Notes under the pieces: generated by a model
Seen by the model: the letters and a program-made list of their open reading frames with translations, nothing else
What the model was told of the DNA's origin: nothing
Databases searched by the model: none
Assembly: GCA_907163375.1 (NCBI GenBank)
Contig: CAJQUW010015346.1
Location: 1-64,000, forward strand
Direction of reading: 5' to 3'
DNA: 64,000 bases
Source: Prostheceraeus crozeri
Taxonomy: Eukaryota > Platyhelminthes > Polycladida > Euryleptidae
Program-made: the position numbers and the translations under genes
In this document: positions 38,240 to 51,707 of the stretch, piece after piece
Layout of the letters: the number at the start of each line of letters is the position of its first letter
Numbering within the stretch: position 1 is the first letter of the stretch

Positions 38240-40555
38240 CGTGACTTTAACGTTGACTTTAAAGCAACACTAAATAAACATATTCAATCCGATTCCTACC
38301 CTTTACCTTCTATTGAGAATATTTTCACGAAAATAGGTAACTCAGCATATTTCGCTAAGATTGACCTTAAATCTGCATATTGGCAGATAGCTTTGGATGA
38401 GGAATCGAAACAATTTTCCGTGATTAATACTCATAAAGGACTTTAAACTGTGAATAGATTAATAATGGGTATGAAAAATGCAAGTTCAATTTTCCAGCGT
38501 TGTCTAGAACAAATTTTAAAAGGCATTATTGGTGTGGTTATATATCAAGATGATATAATGATTTGTGCCGAGTCAGAAGGACAATTAAGACGCCGACTTA
38601 AACAAGTACGTAGACGGTTAAAAGATCATCAAGTTACTCTAAATAGTGAAAAATGTATTGAGTCATCTCAATCGTTGAAATTTCTTGGATTCATTTTTAG
38701 TAGAGAAGGCATTAAACCTGATCGTTCATTAGTAACTAAGATTGAAGATGCTCAGAAACCTAAAACAAGCAAAGACCTTATGAGTTTCCTTGGCTTAGCT
38801 AATTATTACGGGAGATTCATAGATAAATTTGCTGAAATATGCGCACCTCTACATGAAGCCATAGATAAAAACGATAAGAAGAATATAAAATGGAATGACA
38901 TTTGTGAAAGAAATTTTCTTATTCTTAAAAAGAAATTAGTATCTTCTCCTGTGTTACAACCATTCTCTCTGTCAAAAGAATCCGTTCTTACAGTAGATGC
39001 TTCGTGTTCTTCAGTTGGTGGTGTTTTGTCACAAGACGGACATCCGAATTTGTATATTTCTAGAAAACTTTCCACAGCAGAAAGAAATTATAGTAATATC
39101 GAACGTGAAGCTTTGGCAGTTACTTGGTGCTGTTACAGATTGCAACATTTTTTACTAGGTAAACGATTCAAAATACAGACTGATCATAAGCCGTTAGTCC
39201 ACATCTTTGCTCCTAATCAAGCCTTGAAGACTGAGATTTCTCCTAGATTACTGCGGTTTTCTCTTAAAATGATGAGCTTTGACTTCGACATAACATACAT
39301 TCCTGGACAGAATAATACGATTGCTGATTATCTTTCTAGAATTCATGTAGATGATGACACAAAAGTTCCTACAGTTCATTTTTCTGAACCATGTATACCT
39401 TTGGAAACTATAAAAGATGAATATACACACGATAGATTTCTTAATAACATTAAACAGCGAATTGTCAATGGCGATTGGTCTTTTATTAGTGCGAGGGAAA
39501 AACCCTTTAAGGAGATTGCATTGCAGCTTACTGTGGACAATGGAATCATACGAAGAGGTTCAAAAGTTATTCCTCCTCAATCTCTTTATTCACAAATCAC
39601 AAAGATCGCTCATCAAACGCATAATGGTATGCATGCAACAGCAAAGATCATCCAACAAGAATTTTATTGGCCCGGGATGTATACGCATATCGAAGATTAC
39701 ATCAAAGGATGCCAAGAATGCTCAAAAGCGAAGTTTAAAAGTCCTGATACCACTCATAAATGGCCAAAAGAAGTCCAGCCCTGGCATAGAATACACATTG
39801 ATTGGGCGTACCATTGGTTAACTGGTAATATTTTGATTATTGCAGATTCTTTCACTGGATGGTTGGAAGCCATCATATATCCGAATAGAACTACTCAAAC
39901 AGTTATCAATAACTTAAGAGCCATCTTCGCAAGATTTGGGATACCTCATGTCATTGTAAGTGACAATGCTCCGGAATTTTCGAACAACGAGTTCCATGGT
40001 TGGATTAATAGAATTGGCAGTCGCATTCTACACACTCCTGAATATAGACCCCAATCTAATGGGTTGGCCGAACGAATGGTCAGAGTTATAAAGGATGCTC
40101 TAAAATGCTTTAACCCAGCAAAGAATTCATTGGACGCATACGTGAATAGACTTTTATTAGTACATCACAACACCTCAGTAAGAGGTGGCAAGACTCCGTC
40201 TGAATTGATGTTCGGGAGGACTTTACGATGTCCACTAATAAGTCATTTTAAGCCTTTGCAAAGACTTCTGTATAAGCCACATGCACAGTCAGGTACCTGC
40301 ATGGTGAGGTATATGTTTAGACAAGGACCAACAACAAGCCTTGTAGCGCATCCTGATGGAAGATCGGTAGTAGCACATGATGCGCAGATCAGAGCGGCCC
40401 CAACGGAAGAAGAAGAACGTGGTACAAGTGACAATGTGGTACAAGATCGAGGAAGTGACGAAGGGAGTCTGCGAAGGTCGAGCAAGGTCAGGAGACCAGT
40501 GAGGAGATATCCCGATTTCGAACATCTCGCCGAGAGGGGGAGATGTTATGAGTGA
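38240..40555 (+). pseudogene. Gypsy pol region: reverse transcriptase, RNase H, integrase
   Basis: In order: RT (AYFAKIDLKSAYWQI; catalytic YQDDIMIC), the RT connection (FLGLANYYGRFI), RNase H (VDASCSSVGGVLS, SNIEREALAV, QTDHKPLVHI), the integrase zinc finger (H-x-H and CQECSKAK), and the integrase core with acids in IHIDWA, VSDNAPEF and NGLAERMV. A variable tail leads into the 3' LTR. This is of the K02A2.6-like Gypsy type common in invertebrates. Fossil coding part of the element above. Confidence 0.92.
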
Positions 40556-40804
40556 TGACTTATTTGTGCCTTATCTTATTTTCCTTACTCATCAACATAG
40601 CTATGTGCATGTATGGGCAAGTAGCTATAGCACATTCTATGTATGTTTTTGTGGAGTTGAGCAGTAACTCATCTCTATGTATATGCACTTAAATGGCTAC
40701 ATGATTTTCCTCTTGAACGATGTAGAGAGTTTAAATTTGTATTTGTATTCAGTTGCAAAATATACTTGCTTGGGACAAGAGGGACTTCTGGGGACAACGC
40801 AACA
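40544..40804 (+). repeat. Gypsy 3' LTR
   Basis: 261 bp, followed by the GTAAG duplication. Confidence 0.95.
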
Positions 40805-42049
40805 GTAAGCATGAAAGTAAAAGGAACAGATCGAATTGCTATTTTAACAAACATTAAATCTCCAGGGCTGCCATGATGCTGATAATCTGTAAAATACCAT
40901 CACTCCTTCTGCATTACTATAATGATCACTCAATTCCATGGCAATTTCTTCAAAACTGAAAAAAATTCCATATCTCACATTTGCTAACAATTGCCTACTA
41001 TATCCCGTCGAGTTCATTTAATAAAATCGAAAGTGTATACACATTGGGGATTTAATAAATGCGGAGCTACCACTCTACCTAATATACTTACTCCATGGTA
41101 TTCGTTGATATTTTGAATCCAAGTCAATGACCAAGCTAAGTAATATGCCCAAAATTCGCACCATTCATGTTAAAAAATGCCATCCAATCCAGTGTGGTGG
41201 CTTATCTACAGGTTGATATCTTTCATCTTCCTCAAGTTGGAGTGGATTCATGGTCACACGTAAGCCACACTGCTATATTGTAAGCTACGAAGCTTGCTCT
41301 GAAGATGGGGAATTTTCAGAGGAATTTGATCGCATAAGTTACAACTCAAGAAATTGATTATGTGAAGATAGACGATCCTTTACATAGTTGTTATATACAT
41401 GTACACAATGCAACAAGTTTTATACTGTATTATATTATGCATCTATTGCAGCGGTTCATGACCTTGTTTACGTGCCTAACCATACAAACATAGAGTACTA
41501 GGTATATTAGTATATTAGGTAGAGTGGTAGCTCCGCATTTATTAAATCCCCAATGTGTATACACTTTCAATTTTATTAAATGAACTCGACGGGATATAGC
41601 AGGCAAATGTGAGATATGGAATTTTTTTCAGTTTTGAAGAAATTGCCATGGAATTGAGTGATCATGATAGCAATGCAGAAGGAATGATGGTATTTTACAG
41701 ATTATCAGTGTCATGACAGCATTGGAGAGGTAATGTTTGTTAAAATAGCAACTCGATGACCTGCTATTGCTTTCATGCTCAACCTCAAGAGAATCTTCTT
41801 TAGCGTGATTATTTCATAAGCAACCTGCCCCTGGTAAAGCAAAATCACAGAATCAAAGACAATGATTTCAATTAACTTAAAAACATGTAAATGGGTCCAC
41901 ATCACTATTCAGATCCAAGAAATGAAACATGAATTTAGTGACTCACAAAATCATGCCGGTGAAAATTTAATTAGAAATTTGAGATTTCAGCCAAGAAAGC
42001 ACGAATAATATCGTGACTTTTTCATGAGGACTTCTATTACAATTAGAAA

Positions 42050-43075
42050 TTTAGTAGGTAATAAATTAGTAAAAATTGTATTGTGCGATTGTGTCTTCAA
42101 AACTGAAATTGCAATTTGTTTATCCAATGTAAGAGTACAATTTTATGAAATGATTTAATGAGCAATATGATGAAAAAATCGATAAATTGTCGGTATTCTA
42201 ATAGTCCGATGCTTTTCCATTTAACACTTGAAATGATAGATTTTTAATTTCAAAGAAGCCACTAGCTTTTGAATAGCTTCTCGAATTACATTTGATCATT
42301 TTTCAATGTTGCTTCATCGTCTTCTATCATGCAAAGTCTGTTCAAAAAGCAGACGAACTCTTAATCCAAACATATAATTAAAAAGATAACAAGTTTTTTT
42401 AACCCTGTTGCCTTTAAAATATTCGCCATGACTGCTCATATAGCGTTCTCAGCGTTGTTTCCAGTTCTGGAAAACGGTCTCGTATGCCTCTTTTAAGATG
42501 GTGCGAAGTTCTTGCTGGGAACTTTGATGGATGGTTTTGATGGAATCAAATCGTCGCACTTTCAGTGTTTTTTTCAGTTCTGAGAACTTGTGCTTCAGTT
42601 GTAGCGAATCTTATGCTCAGAAGAATCCCTGCCCAGGGGAAGCAGACGGAAGCAAAAGTCGAAATGCCAATTATTGTGCCGTTGTAATATTTTCTTAAAC
42701 ATCTCTGGGGCGACCGCACAGAAACAGTGTTAGGATAGTGAGTTGTTCGTGATGAGCAAATGTCAATGGGTGAGTGATAGTGTTAGAGATTTGTTAGCCC
42801 AAAAGTGTTTGTGTGCGTTCTCTTTTGGCTGTGATTATTCATAAATAGTTGGAAACTTAGTACTTGAAAAACCAAAATCTTGTTACGACGGTGATGATCA
42901 CGGTCGAAACAGAATTTCAAACGCAGATTGCGTCTGTATAATGCGCACACTTCAAAACGGTATATGCATATGCGTGATGAATTTTATTAAGTTTGAACAT
43001 ATTTCAAATTTTCACTGAAGTGTCCCGCTTACGTGAAATTACCCTTGCCAGAATATGGAGTCGACCAGACCGCTC
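42050..43075. other. Non-coding stretch, nothing recognised
   Basis: No open frame of note and no repeat border noticed. Confidence 0.5.
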
Positions 43076-43079
43076 ATTA

Positions 43080-43802
43080 GTCCGACAGCTAGATCGAGTT
43101 TCTGCAGGGAACGAGGCCGAAAATGAGACTTTCACAAAATGATGTACACCCTATGCCTACTACGAATTCGCGCGTCTGCCAAGTTCTAGTGAGTTCCTCT
43201 TCTTGTAAGATAAAATCAAAGAAAAGCACATGTAAATCCAATGGGACGCAGATTGCAGGTTTTGGCTAAAATGAAATTATGTATGGTTTCTCCAGTTAAC
43301 CGAAAAGTACTAAGCCCAGAGTCATAATTTTTGGCATGGAATGTATTCAAGTCATTTTCTTTCATTTTCATGCATCTCTGTCTATATAGCTAAACGCATT
43401 TAGATTTGGCGAGCCTCTTAATGTCGGCAAACATAACCATTTTGAGCAACTTTATCCACATTCAACCACATTCTCACATACAATGCCGATTAGATGCATG
43501 ATAAAAGCACATGCACATCATAGGAAATAACCTGAAGACATTCCATGTCAAAAATTACAACTCTGGGCTTAGTACTTTTCGTTTAATCAGAGAAAACAAA
43601 GAAAATTCCATTTTAACCAAAAACTGCAATCTGCGTCCCATTGAATTTACACATGTTTTTCTTTGATCTTGTCTGACAAGAAGAGGAACTCACTAGAACT
43701 CGGCAGATGTGCCGATTCGTAACAGGCATAGGGTGTACATCATTCTGTGAAAGTCTCACTTTCGGCCTTGTTCCCTGCAGAAACTCGATCTGGCTGCCGG
43801 AC
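43080..43802. mobile_element. TA-flanked MITE with about 270-bp inverted repeats
   Basis: The 723-bp unit starts GTCCGACAGCTAGATCGAG and ends in the complement of GTCCGGCAGCCAGATCGAG, with TA on both sides (43078-43079 and 43803-43804). The arms (43080 to about 43345, and about 43535-43802) share CTGCAGGGAACGAGGCCGAA, GATGTACACCCTATGCC and AAGTACTAAGCCCAGAG. The loop is about 190 bp. TA borders and long arms suggest a Tc1/mariner-related non-autonomous element. No coding content. Confidence 0.88.
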
Positions 43803-43804
43803 TA

Positions 43805-46715
43805 CATGTTTCAGTAGGCTACAACAAAATATTCTGACATCTTAGACGGCGAGAGCTGTGGAGCTGTTAAATAATGGATAAAACGCAGCTATATTTTACA
43901 AATTTCCTTGATTAAAAACAATTGATATGGACCCGAAAGGATGATGAGACGGATGCAATTTTAAACAGATCGACGATCACCAAAAAAATCATGTCACGAA
44001 TTAGGAACACTCGATTAACGAGCCCAAGCATGCAGTCAGGCCTACAGCTCGCAAGCGGTGGAAAACATGTTCTTTGAAACTGAGAGGTGAGGTGATATCA
44101 TGAAGGTCTTTTATATTCCTTTCTATTTCTAATACCAGTCCTAAACAGTAAATGTAGGTCAATTACATGTATATTATACATGACAACTGAGAAACCAAAT
44201 GAGATGATTTTGCACTTAGTTCGAGATCAGAGCGACTCACAACACTTGATGCCGTCGTGTAAAGGTAGGTCAACATCTCACGGATAGTTGCGGACGATTT
44301 GATGGAATAGCAAATAGCAAAATTCATTATTCAGGTATTCGTCAATCATTTTAAAATTGTTAAGAAACAATAATGTCCAAAGACCGAGCCCTGATTGACA
44401 TCAATAGAGTATTTTGAAAAAGGATAGATATTGCTTTAAGTTTATATGAGCGCAGTGAAGGTGATGACTCAAAAAATCTGATATCTCTCACTATGTCGAT
44501 ATATTTCTTCTAAAGCCGCATTGATTTCAATTACTGATCTTTTGAAAGTCAAGAGTAATCCCATTTAGCTCTTAAATCACATTAAACCACATTGATGTTA
44601 AATATCTTAATCTCAAATTCAAAAAATTAACAAGTATGATGTCTACTGGCTGCCCAGGTGGAAAACTATGTTGAGAATTGTAATTATGCGCCATTTATCT
44701 TGAAAACGTCACGTTCATGACTTTGATGTAGGCCTACAAACAGCATACAAATTGCACGTGAATGATATGACAAGATGCAGCATCATCAGCACATCCGTAA
44801 TTGCAGAATACATTGCACCATGCTTTCTCAATTATGAACATGTTCTATCACGCACTATATCATGCTTAGATATTTTAGTTTGCAGATGAATGTCCGCAAC
44901 AATTTTAAGATAATTTTTAATTACTTCAGATATTAACCCATGTTAAAAATGTAGGGAGCTTTGATAGCATGACTGCTATGTAGAGGAAAGCCGCTTGTGT
45001 GTGGACATTTTTCTGAAGCCTTCAAGCGGATGACGATTCACCACAGGCCCGCGAAGAACGGCGTTGAAAAAGATCAAGTTATTTGTGTGTGTATTTGATG
45101 TTAATACAATACCGCTATAGCCCTTTCTGGCTCAACAGCCCGTAGGCTATGTGTAGACATTGTACTCTTTTCATGAGGTATGGTACTATGTTTTTCGCAA
45201 CAGAAACATTTCTATCCGTAATTACCAGCAATAATGAATTTAAAGATTAGATAAAATTGAAGCCAAATATGTGTTTACATTTAGTTAGCTTATGAATTTG
45301 TGTATTCATTACTACTTTATGAAGTCAGGAAATATCACGTCATAGAGTTAAACAAACTTTGGAATAAACATGTAAAGTAGAGTAGCAACTCAGTAGTAAT
45401 TAAATCCCCAATGTGCAATGTGTGTCCCCAAGTTTGCAGTTTTGAAGAAATTCCACGGAATATTCACAGGACAGCTAGGCCTACTATTGACAGACAGCTG
45501 TGTGTTTTACACGAAAATTCTAGGCCCTAAATGTGTTGTACTTCTATCGTTTGTTTTAACTTTAAGATTTCTATATCTTATGGAAGACATACTGGGCACA
45601 TAATAATTATGCCCTGAAATTTCCAAAAAAAAATCAAGAGCAATTTTGTAAAAAGCATCAACATATCCAAAGGGCAACATAGGCACCGACTTGGGATTAC
45701 ATGGGCATTTACTATTTTGTCTTCTCATCGACTTTATCGTTTCTTATTAATGCTTGGTTCATCTAGTAATGACAATGTACAATGTTTCTGTAAAAGTGAT
45801 TGAAGGTAGCAAGCAATGTTTCATTGATCTTATGTGAAAAGTTATGATTCAAAAATTTTTTCCATTTTAGTACTTAACACTAATTAAGAAGGATTAAATT
45901 GAAACGCTATTTTCTTCGTGCCACATTACTTATATATATATTTCCTACATTTGTCATGTAGATAAATCATTACCGGCTGATTATGCATGTAGTTGTGAAT
46001 TTCCACACGCAACACACAAAACTTACAAGCAGAGCGTTGCATGCTCATTCTTTTGATAATTTGATGGCAAGAGTGCCTAAAATTTAGCACTTTTTGACAA
46101 ATTCAAGTCTTTCAATATGTGAGAAAACCTTCAATGCAGTGCTCTGTATTTTACCCAGGAAATGTGACAAATGATACACAAAGTTGTAATCATATCATAT
46201 TCAGCTTTGTAGCTCCATTAAGTCACTGCAAGCTATTCATTGGAAGAAAAGCTAAGCAATTCTTTTAATGCATAAAATACTAAAATCCTTATATTTTGCA
46301 AACTAACGTTCCCAAGGTGAAGATATTTCACAGAAATGTAGCTGAGGTGAATTCCCTGATGATGAAATGTAAAAGATTTCAATATGTTTGTTCGTAACAC
46401 GGTGACATGAAGACAAATATCAACTAAGAAGTGCTTAATTTTAAGTACTTTTAATTAAAAGCATTCCTGTTATTAACGTGAAAGTTCTGCTTGCATTACG
46501 TTTTGAATATATGCTATGTCACAATAAGGGACATGTCACAAGTTCCTCTGACGCATTGGTCACTGCAATAATTTCAAAATGTTTGAAGAAACATGGCAAA
46601 AAAGCGTCATGTTTCTGAATATCATATATACTTAAAGTAGATAATTTTTAGAAATTTGATGCTCCAAGCAGATACGCTATGATTTTCTGAGATCACTGTG
46701 AGTTTTCATTTCATT
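43805..46715. other. Non-coding stretch
   Basis: No gene recognised. 45377-45470 is a diverged piece of the fold-back repeat found at 41508-41655 (TTAAATCCCCAATGTG and TTTTGAAGAAATT in the same order). Confidence 0.5.
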
Positions 46716-46719
46716 GTGA

Positions 46720-46795
46720 GACACTTTTCATTTTGACAATAAACATTAAATATCGAATCATACAAGATTCAATATTTGTCAAAATGAAAAGTGTC
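46720..46795. repeat. Hairpin with 20-bp perfect outer stem
   Basis: GACACTTTTCATTTTGACAA (46720-46739) and its exact complement (46776-46795) enclose an inner GAATC/GATTC pair. A small palindromic element or snap-back is possible. Confidence 0.9.
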
Positions 46796-46932
46796 AAAAA
46801 AAATTCAGCACTTTTCATAAACATCTAAATTGCCGCGTATCACATGCCTGTTCAATGCCTACATTGACTAATTTCATGTGATACACGTTCTTACATTAGT
46901 TTTTAAGTCCAGATGACTCGGACAAGAAAATT

Positions 46933-47271
46933 GTGGGCTTTGAGTCAGTGAATAAAAGCTTTCAAAAATCCATATGCCTTGGAGATCATTTATGTCTCGA
47001 CGAAAGTATGATCAAATCTTTTCACAGAAACTTAACAGGGTTGGTGGAAGTTATGCGAAAGTCTAGACCAGTGGGCAATGAAATAAAGGACATTTCTGAA
47101 GCTTGTACTGACATAGTGGTCCGAATCGAATTGAATGAAGGCAAACAAAAAAAGAGAGAAATGAATCGCGTCTCTGAGTGCCGTGCTAATACAGCAACGA
47201 CACTTCGTTTGACAAAAGAGAAAAATCATCGCAAATGCCTAGTTTTGTCATTCAACATATATACAGTATAA
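46933..47271 (+). pseudogene. piggyBac-like transposase fragment
   Basis: The frame reads LCLDESMIKSFH, then RKSRPVGNEIKDIS, VRIELNEGK and NTATTLRLTKE. This order (DESM, RKPxPxGxE-K, E-x-x-EGK, TATTLRLT) fits the DDE core of the piggyBac-derived family often called PiggyBac transposable element-derived protein domain, in which the first block carries a catalytic Asp. Only about 100 residues remain, with no N-terminal or Cys-rich C-terminal part. No TTAA-bordered ends were found. The frame is open but surely a relic. Family assignment is from memory of motifs. Confidence 0.6.
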
Positions 47272-47274
47272 TTG

Positions 47275-49775
47275 GTGCATACAAACAATATGTGCCATAT
47301 GCACACAATCATAAGACGCTACCGCGATAAATGTGATACCTTTTTAATTTGACGAAGTCCACGGTCGTAGGCCCAGGACTAGACTGGCCTTAATAGTAAT
47401 AGGGGCTTTAATTGATTTTAAACAATGATGCATAATAGGCGCATTGTATGGCTAGATTTTGCACCGAGACTGCCTTCACCCAAGAGCTTATAGGGGTCTA
47501 CGTGTATATCAAATATGTATGCATGAACTATAAACACACTTGGTACTAATTAAGACTATATAGGAAATGCGGTGTTAATAAACAGCCCGCTGCACGGTCT
47601 CACACGTACAGTAGGCAACAGGCAGTAGACAGCGGATTATACGGTTAAATAGGCTTGAATAGCTTAGAATGTATAGCTTAATTGCAGAAGCGGTGAAGCG
47701 CATGACAACGCACAGGCGAATTGCATAAGCCTATACTATTGCATAGCTGTTACCTTTTTAAGCAGCACTATTTTAGCAACTAGGGAAGTTAAAGCATAGA
47801 GTAGGGTTAAAGATTAAAATTTGTGTATATCACACTAAGAGCTCTCAATGCTCGAATTCGAGAGAGGCAAAGTCAGACTGGAGACACAGAAAAATGAACT
47901 GCTCTGTACAAATCGAAAACATTTGCAACATGCTGACTAATGTCAACGATACATGCACATTTTGTTGGGAGATGGCCTATTGGGATCTATTGGGATTAGG
48001 GTGGATTTTTGGTAGCCCAATCCCAACCCAATCCCAATAGCTATTGGGATCCCAATTGGAATCCCAATCCCAACGGCAAGCCTGACTTTTAGACTATTCT
48101 GCCTCATCTAAAGTTCCACAATTTTATGAAATTTTCAGAATGTGCACTCAGTTTAAATCATCATTTGTTGTGCAGCGTATTGCATACAATGACGATATAA
48201 AGTAGGCCTAGATGACGGTACGATAGTAAATGTCGATGTGGAATGTAATATTCGGTAACAAGAAATAATAGTTAATGCCATAATGACTTCAAATGAAAGG
48301 AGAAATAGGAATGCCTATTCAGGGATACGTGTAGTTCAGTGTTATTTTTTTGCAAACAAAACATTCACTGCGAGTGAAGGCAGGCCTACGCAGTGGCGAG
48401 AGAAAAATTGAAATTTAACACGGGTAAAAACGCTAAGCGGCTTGCATGTGTAATAGACCTATCAGCAGTAACTGTTCAAGATGATGCATCAAACACTTGA
48501 ATCAAGGCAACGGTTTGGCAAAGGACTACTTCAGCAATATTTTGATATCTAAACTATTTTGGAAGACCAGACTCTACCTTATCTGGAAAAGAAGGCTGAA
48601 GGTATTGTATGTATATTGAAATATGTCAGGGACGCTTTAATTACTTTTCGAACTTAAGTACAGCACTACATGTACATGCATATACTAATCGCAAGACAAG
48701 TCGTCAGTCTTACCTAACTTCCCTACTAACCATGATGAGTTTACGAATATACTGAACGGTGAATACATACCTCTATATCATTTCTACATCAGGTCAATTA
48801 GCTACATAAGGAGTGTGCATTGACTTATGTTTGTGGCTTGTATTCAACAAAGAATATAGAATAGTTCGCCTACATATAAACGAATATCTGATTGGAAGTC
48901 AGCATGAATTTTTGAACCTGAACGTACCCCAAACTAGACAACGCTTTATAGGAAACTCACATCAATTAACGTAGGCAGCCATCAACAATGAAATACAAAA
49001 TCCTAACACCTAGACTACTTTCGAAGCAATGAACAACACTACCGATACTGACGCACCGAGTCGAACTCGAAGACGACATCAAATTTAGGCATTGCTTGGG
49101 CACCGCATGTTACACCTAAGAAAATACAATACGACGAATCGCGAAAGTAGGGTCGAAAACACAAATTGAGCTGAAGCGGCTAGATTCCTACAAATATAAC
49201 TCAATGACCAACCCATTAAAGCCTCTTCAAACGTTTTATCAATTGTACTAAGCAAAGCCAAAATTGTCATCGATGTAAAGATACGCCCAAATAAATTCCA
49301 GTTATACTGTTAAGGAGAGAAAATTTTATTCTACGAATGGGCGTGTAAGTTGTACGTCTGTTTGTAAAATAGAGAATTATTACAAATTTCTCATTTTTAT
49401 GCTGACGAAGAGGCGTATGAGTTTGCGCCTCTTCGCAAAATTACAATTCATACAGTTTGGGATCATACGCTCTCCCCATGTTTCTGAAACTCATAACACT
49501 TCAGATTCGAGTCTTGAAAATGTCACCATTGAAAAGAGCGACACGGAAAACCGCCGGATAAGTTTTATCTCAAAAAGTCAAATTTTGCTCATACGCCCCT
49601 TCATCAACATCGCGACGTAATCCGTCGTATGCCTCCATCTATTTCATATCATTGTTGAAGAACCAAGTTGATAAGCCATCAAGTGATCAAGTGATCAAGG
49701 AAGATATTTATCATTTCGCACATAATAAATGACGGCCCGGGCCAGGCCCCGGTGCTTACAGAATTTTTGAGGCCC
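47275..49775. other. Non-coding stretch with a CCCAAT-type simple repeat
   Basis: At 47968-48080 TATTGGGAT and ATCCCAATCCCAA words recur on both strands and form a short inverted simple repeat. A 10-bp hairpin CGAAGAGGCG/CGCCTCTTCG lies near 49406. No gene recognised. Confidence 0.5.
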
Positions 49776-49779
49776 AGAC

Positions 49780-49820
49780 TCTCGAGCGTCAATTTCGTAC
49801 AATGGAATTGACGCTCGAGA
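49780..49820. repeat. Perfect hairpin, 15-bp stem
   Basis: TCTCGAGCGTCAATT (49780-49794) and its exact complement (49806-49820) with an 11-nt loop, 40 bp outside the THAP element. Confidence 0.9.
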
Positions 49821-50199
49821 AATTGTGTAGTCATCTCGGAGTAGAGAAGGCGGGAACATCCCGGTGAAAAAAAATCGTCGGCGATGCCTCGTCAAATAGT
49901 CGGGCAGTGTCGGCTGTCAACCGTGTCGGCGCACCGAGTGAATGCCGACAGAGGAGTTGGCGGCACCCATCGGCTAAGTGACGGCTGCGCCGACATGATG
50001 ATTAGAGGATCGGGAAGTGTCGGCATGTTCTCCCTATATGCCGACAGTAGCTCTGATTGGACCAATTAGCAAATCTCGTCCACTCCAATTCGTATGATCT
50101 ATTTAACTTAAACACTGCTGTGATTTACAACAGAAGGACTCCTGCTGCGCTCGAGGAGCATATTCAGCACATTCTGCTTCTTTGCAAGTGGCACAGATG

Positions 50200-51707
50200 A
50201 AAGACAAAAAGACAACCTCTTGCAAAAAGGATTACAGAATTCCTCATACCAGATTTCCGGCAGCATGTGGTAAGTTAAGATATCAATACATGTCTACATA
50301 TCGCGGCAGATATGGGTCAACAGTTCTGTCTCCGTTAATTGTATTTTCTTTTTGAGTGATTCAAAATGTAGATAGAATTACATGGAAATTCACAGAACAT
50401 CCTGACAAGAAGAAAAACGCATGTTAATGTATTAGATGTGTGTATACAATCCTACATTAAAACAGTCCGATTTTAATCGGTGCATTAATCTGTTGCACAT
50501 TCTTTACTGCAGCGCAGAAAATGTTGCTAGTAGCCCACTCAAACGCTACGAGAAAGCAAACTAAAGAAAAAAATTCTTTTGAAGGTTGAAAACCCTGCTG
50601 AGAACACATTGTTGCGTTGTTTTAAGTAGCCATTTATCTGTTTATTTTCGCTATCTCCGAACGACCGTGAATAAGGGTAATTCCTTTTGAAAGGGCTTCT
50701 TCCAACCTTCTATTTCTAGCCATTGTGAGATATCTAGAGCACCGGATATGCAAGTCATAAATTTTCACGAATAGTCCGCACTGTATACAGACTCAGGACT
50801 GATTGATTTCATTGTTCGATAGCGCAAAGCGCAATTCATAGGCAATTCGTTGAGCTGCTGTTCACGGGAACTTTCATACAGGACAGCACAACAGTTTATG
50901 CACACGCAATCATAATACTGCCAACTGTTTCGGCCTCACAGTGATCTGCCGAATCGCATGCAAATATGTGAGGCAAGCGTCATCTGATTGATCGATGCGT
51001 TGCTATAGCATCAAGTTGGTTAGCTTGTCTCAAAACATATTATGCGTGCGCCTTACTGGGAAAGCAGCGCGCCCTGCAGATCAGTCTACGTCCTACGATA
51101 ATAAACAGCAAGTGCACAAAAGCACATCAGATAACTCAACGAATGTGCATATTTCGTTTTTTGCATTTTCTCATGACCAGACTCTTCGCGACAAATGGAT
51201 AAGACAAAGAGCAATTAAACGAGAGGATGTCGATAATTTTGGCCAAAGAAGCGTCTTCCTTCCAACCTTGTCTTCGCGAATTTGTTCTCTGCACTTCCTC
51301 GAAAATGATTTGATCAAGACAAGAAAACAAGTCAAGATCATCTAAGTGTTTCAGAAAAGAATTGAAACTATTGCAACTCAAATCTTCGACAGTTCCCAGT
51401 GTTTTCAACAACTTTCCATCTTACTATACCTCGGCATCTTCATCAACCAAACCAAACTTTTTGTGGAAAACGCATCAACGGCAACGGCTCGCATGGAAGG
51501 AGAGAACACAAGAATGGAAACTTGATAATTCGAATTCCCAAGGATGATATCACCGATTTCGAGGATCTCTTAGATTGGCTTTCTTCAATAAATCTCCCAA
51601 CAAATAACACATATATTACGACTTCCGAGTGCGCAGTGTTAATAGGTAAGCTGATCTATAAATATTTCTCTCCATCGGTTGTTAGTTATAATTTGTACAG
51701 GATTTAG
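50200..51707 (+). pseudogene. THAP zinc-finger protein of the transposon, N-terminal part, decayed
   Basis: Exon 1 starts at MKDKKTTSCKKDYRIP (50200) and ends at a GTAAGT donor after FPAAC. An AG acceptor at about 51130 opens exon 2 in phase, with VHISFFAFSHDQTLRDKWIR, then SSRICSLHFLENDL: the F-x-FP-like, W and C-x2-H parts of a THAP finger, a sequence-specific DNA-binding domain. A frame change near 51340 leads to LKSSTVPSVFNNFPSYY, the segment that follows THAP in transposase-type proteins, and another leads to FEDLLDWLSSINLP before a GTAAGC donor (51647). The first Cys pair of the finger is not clear. No catalytic domain was found downstream. The same exon 1 occurs in copy 2. Confidence 0.75.

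Larger units (their letters stand above)
37936..40804 (+). mobile_element. Fossil Ty3/Gypsy LTR element, young insertion
   Basis: A 2869-bp element flanked by the 5-bp repeat GTAAG (37931-37935 and 40805-40809). The LTRs are 261 bp (37936-38196 and 40544-40804), start TGTTATGAG, end CGCAACA, and look identical by eye, so the insertion is very recent. A primer-binding site (from 38198) and a purine tract (about 40531-40543, GAGAGGGGGAGA) are in place. The coding region spans reverse transcriptase, RNase H and integrase; gag and protease were not seen. It is incomplete and has one or two breaks. It sits in the left arm of the fold-back repeat. Confidence 0.95.
37662..42042. repeat. Fold-back repeat with 0.5-kb arms, interrupted by an LTR element
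   Basis: The left arm (37662-37935 plus 40810-41096, about 560 bp once the LTR insertion is set aside) is matched in reverse complement by the right arm 41508-42042 (535 bp). Shared blocks include CAAAGACAATGATTT-type, GCTATTTTAACAAACATTA, TCCATGGCAATTTCTTC and GGGGATTTAATAAATGCGG. The loop is about 411 bp (41097-41507). Identity looks near 90 percent. A shorter related piece lies at 45377-45470. No target duplication was identified. Confidence 0.88.
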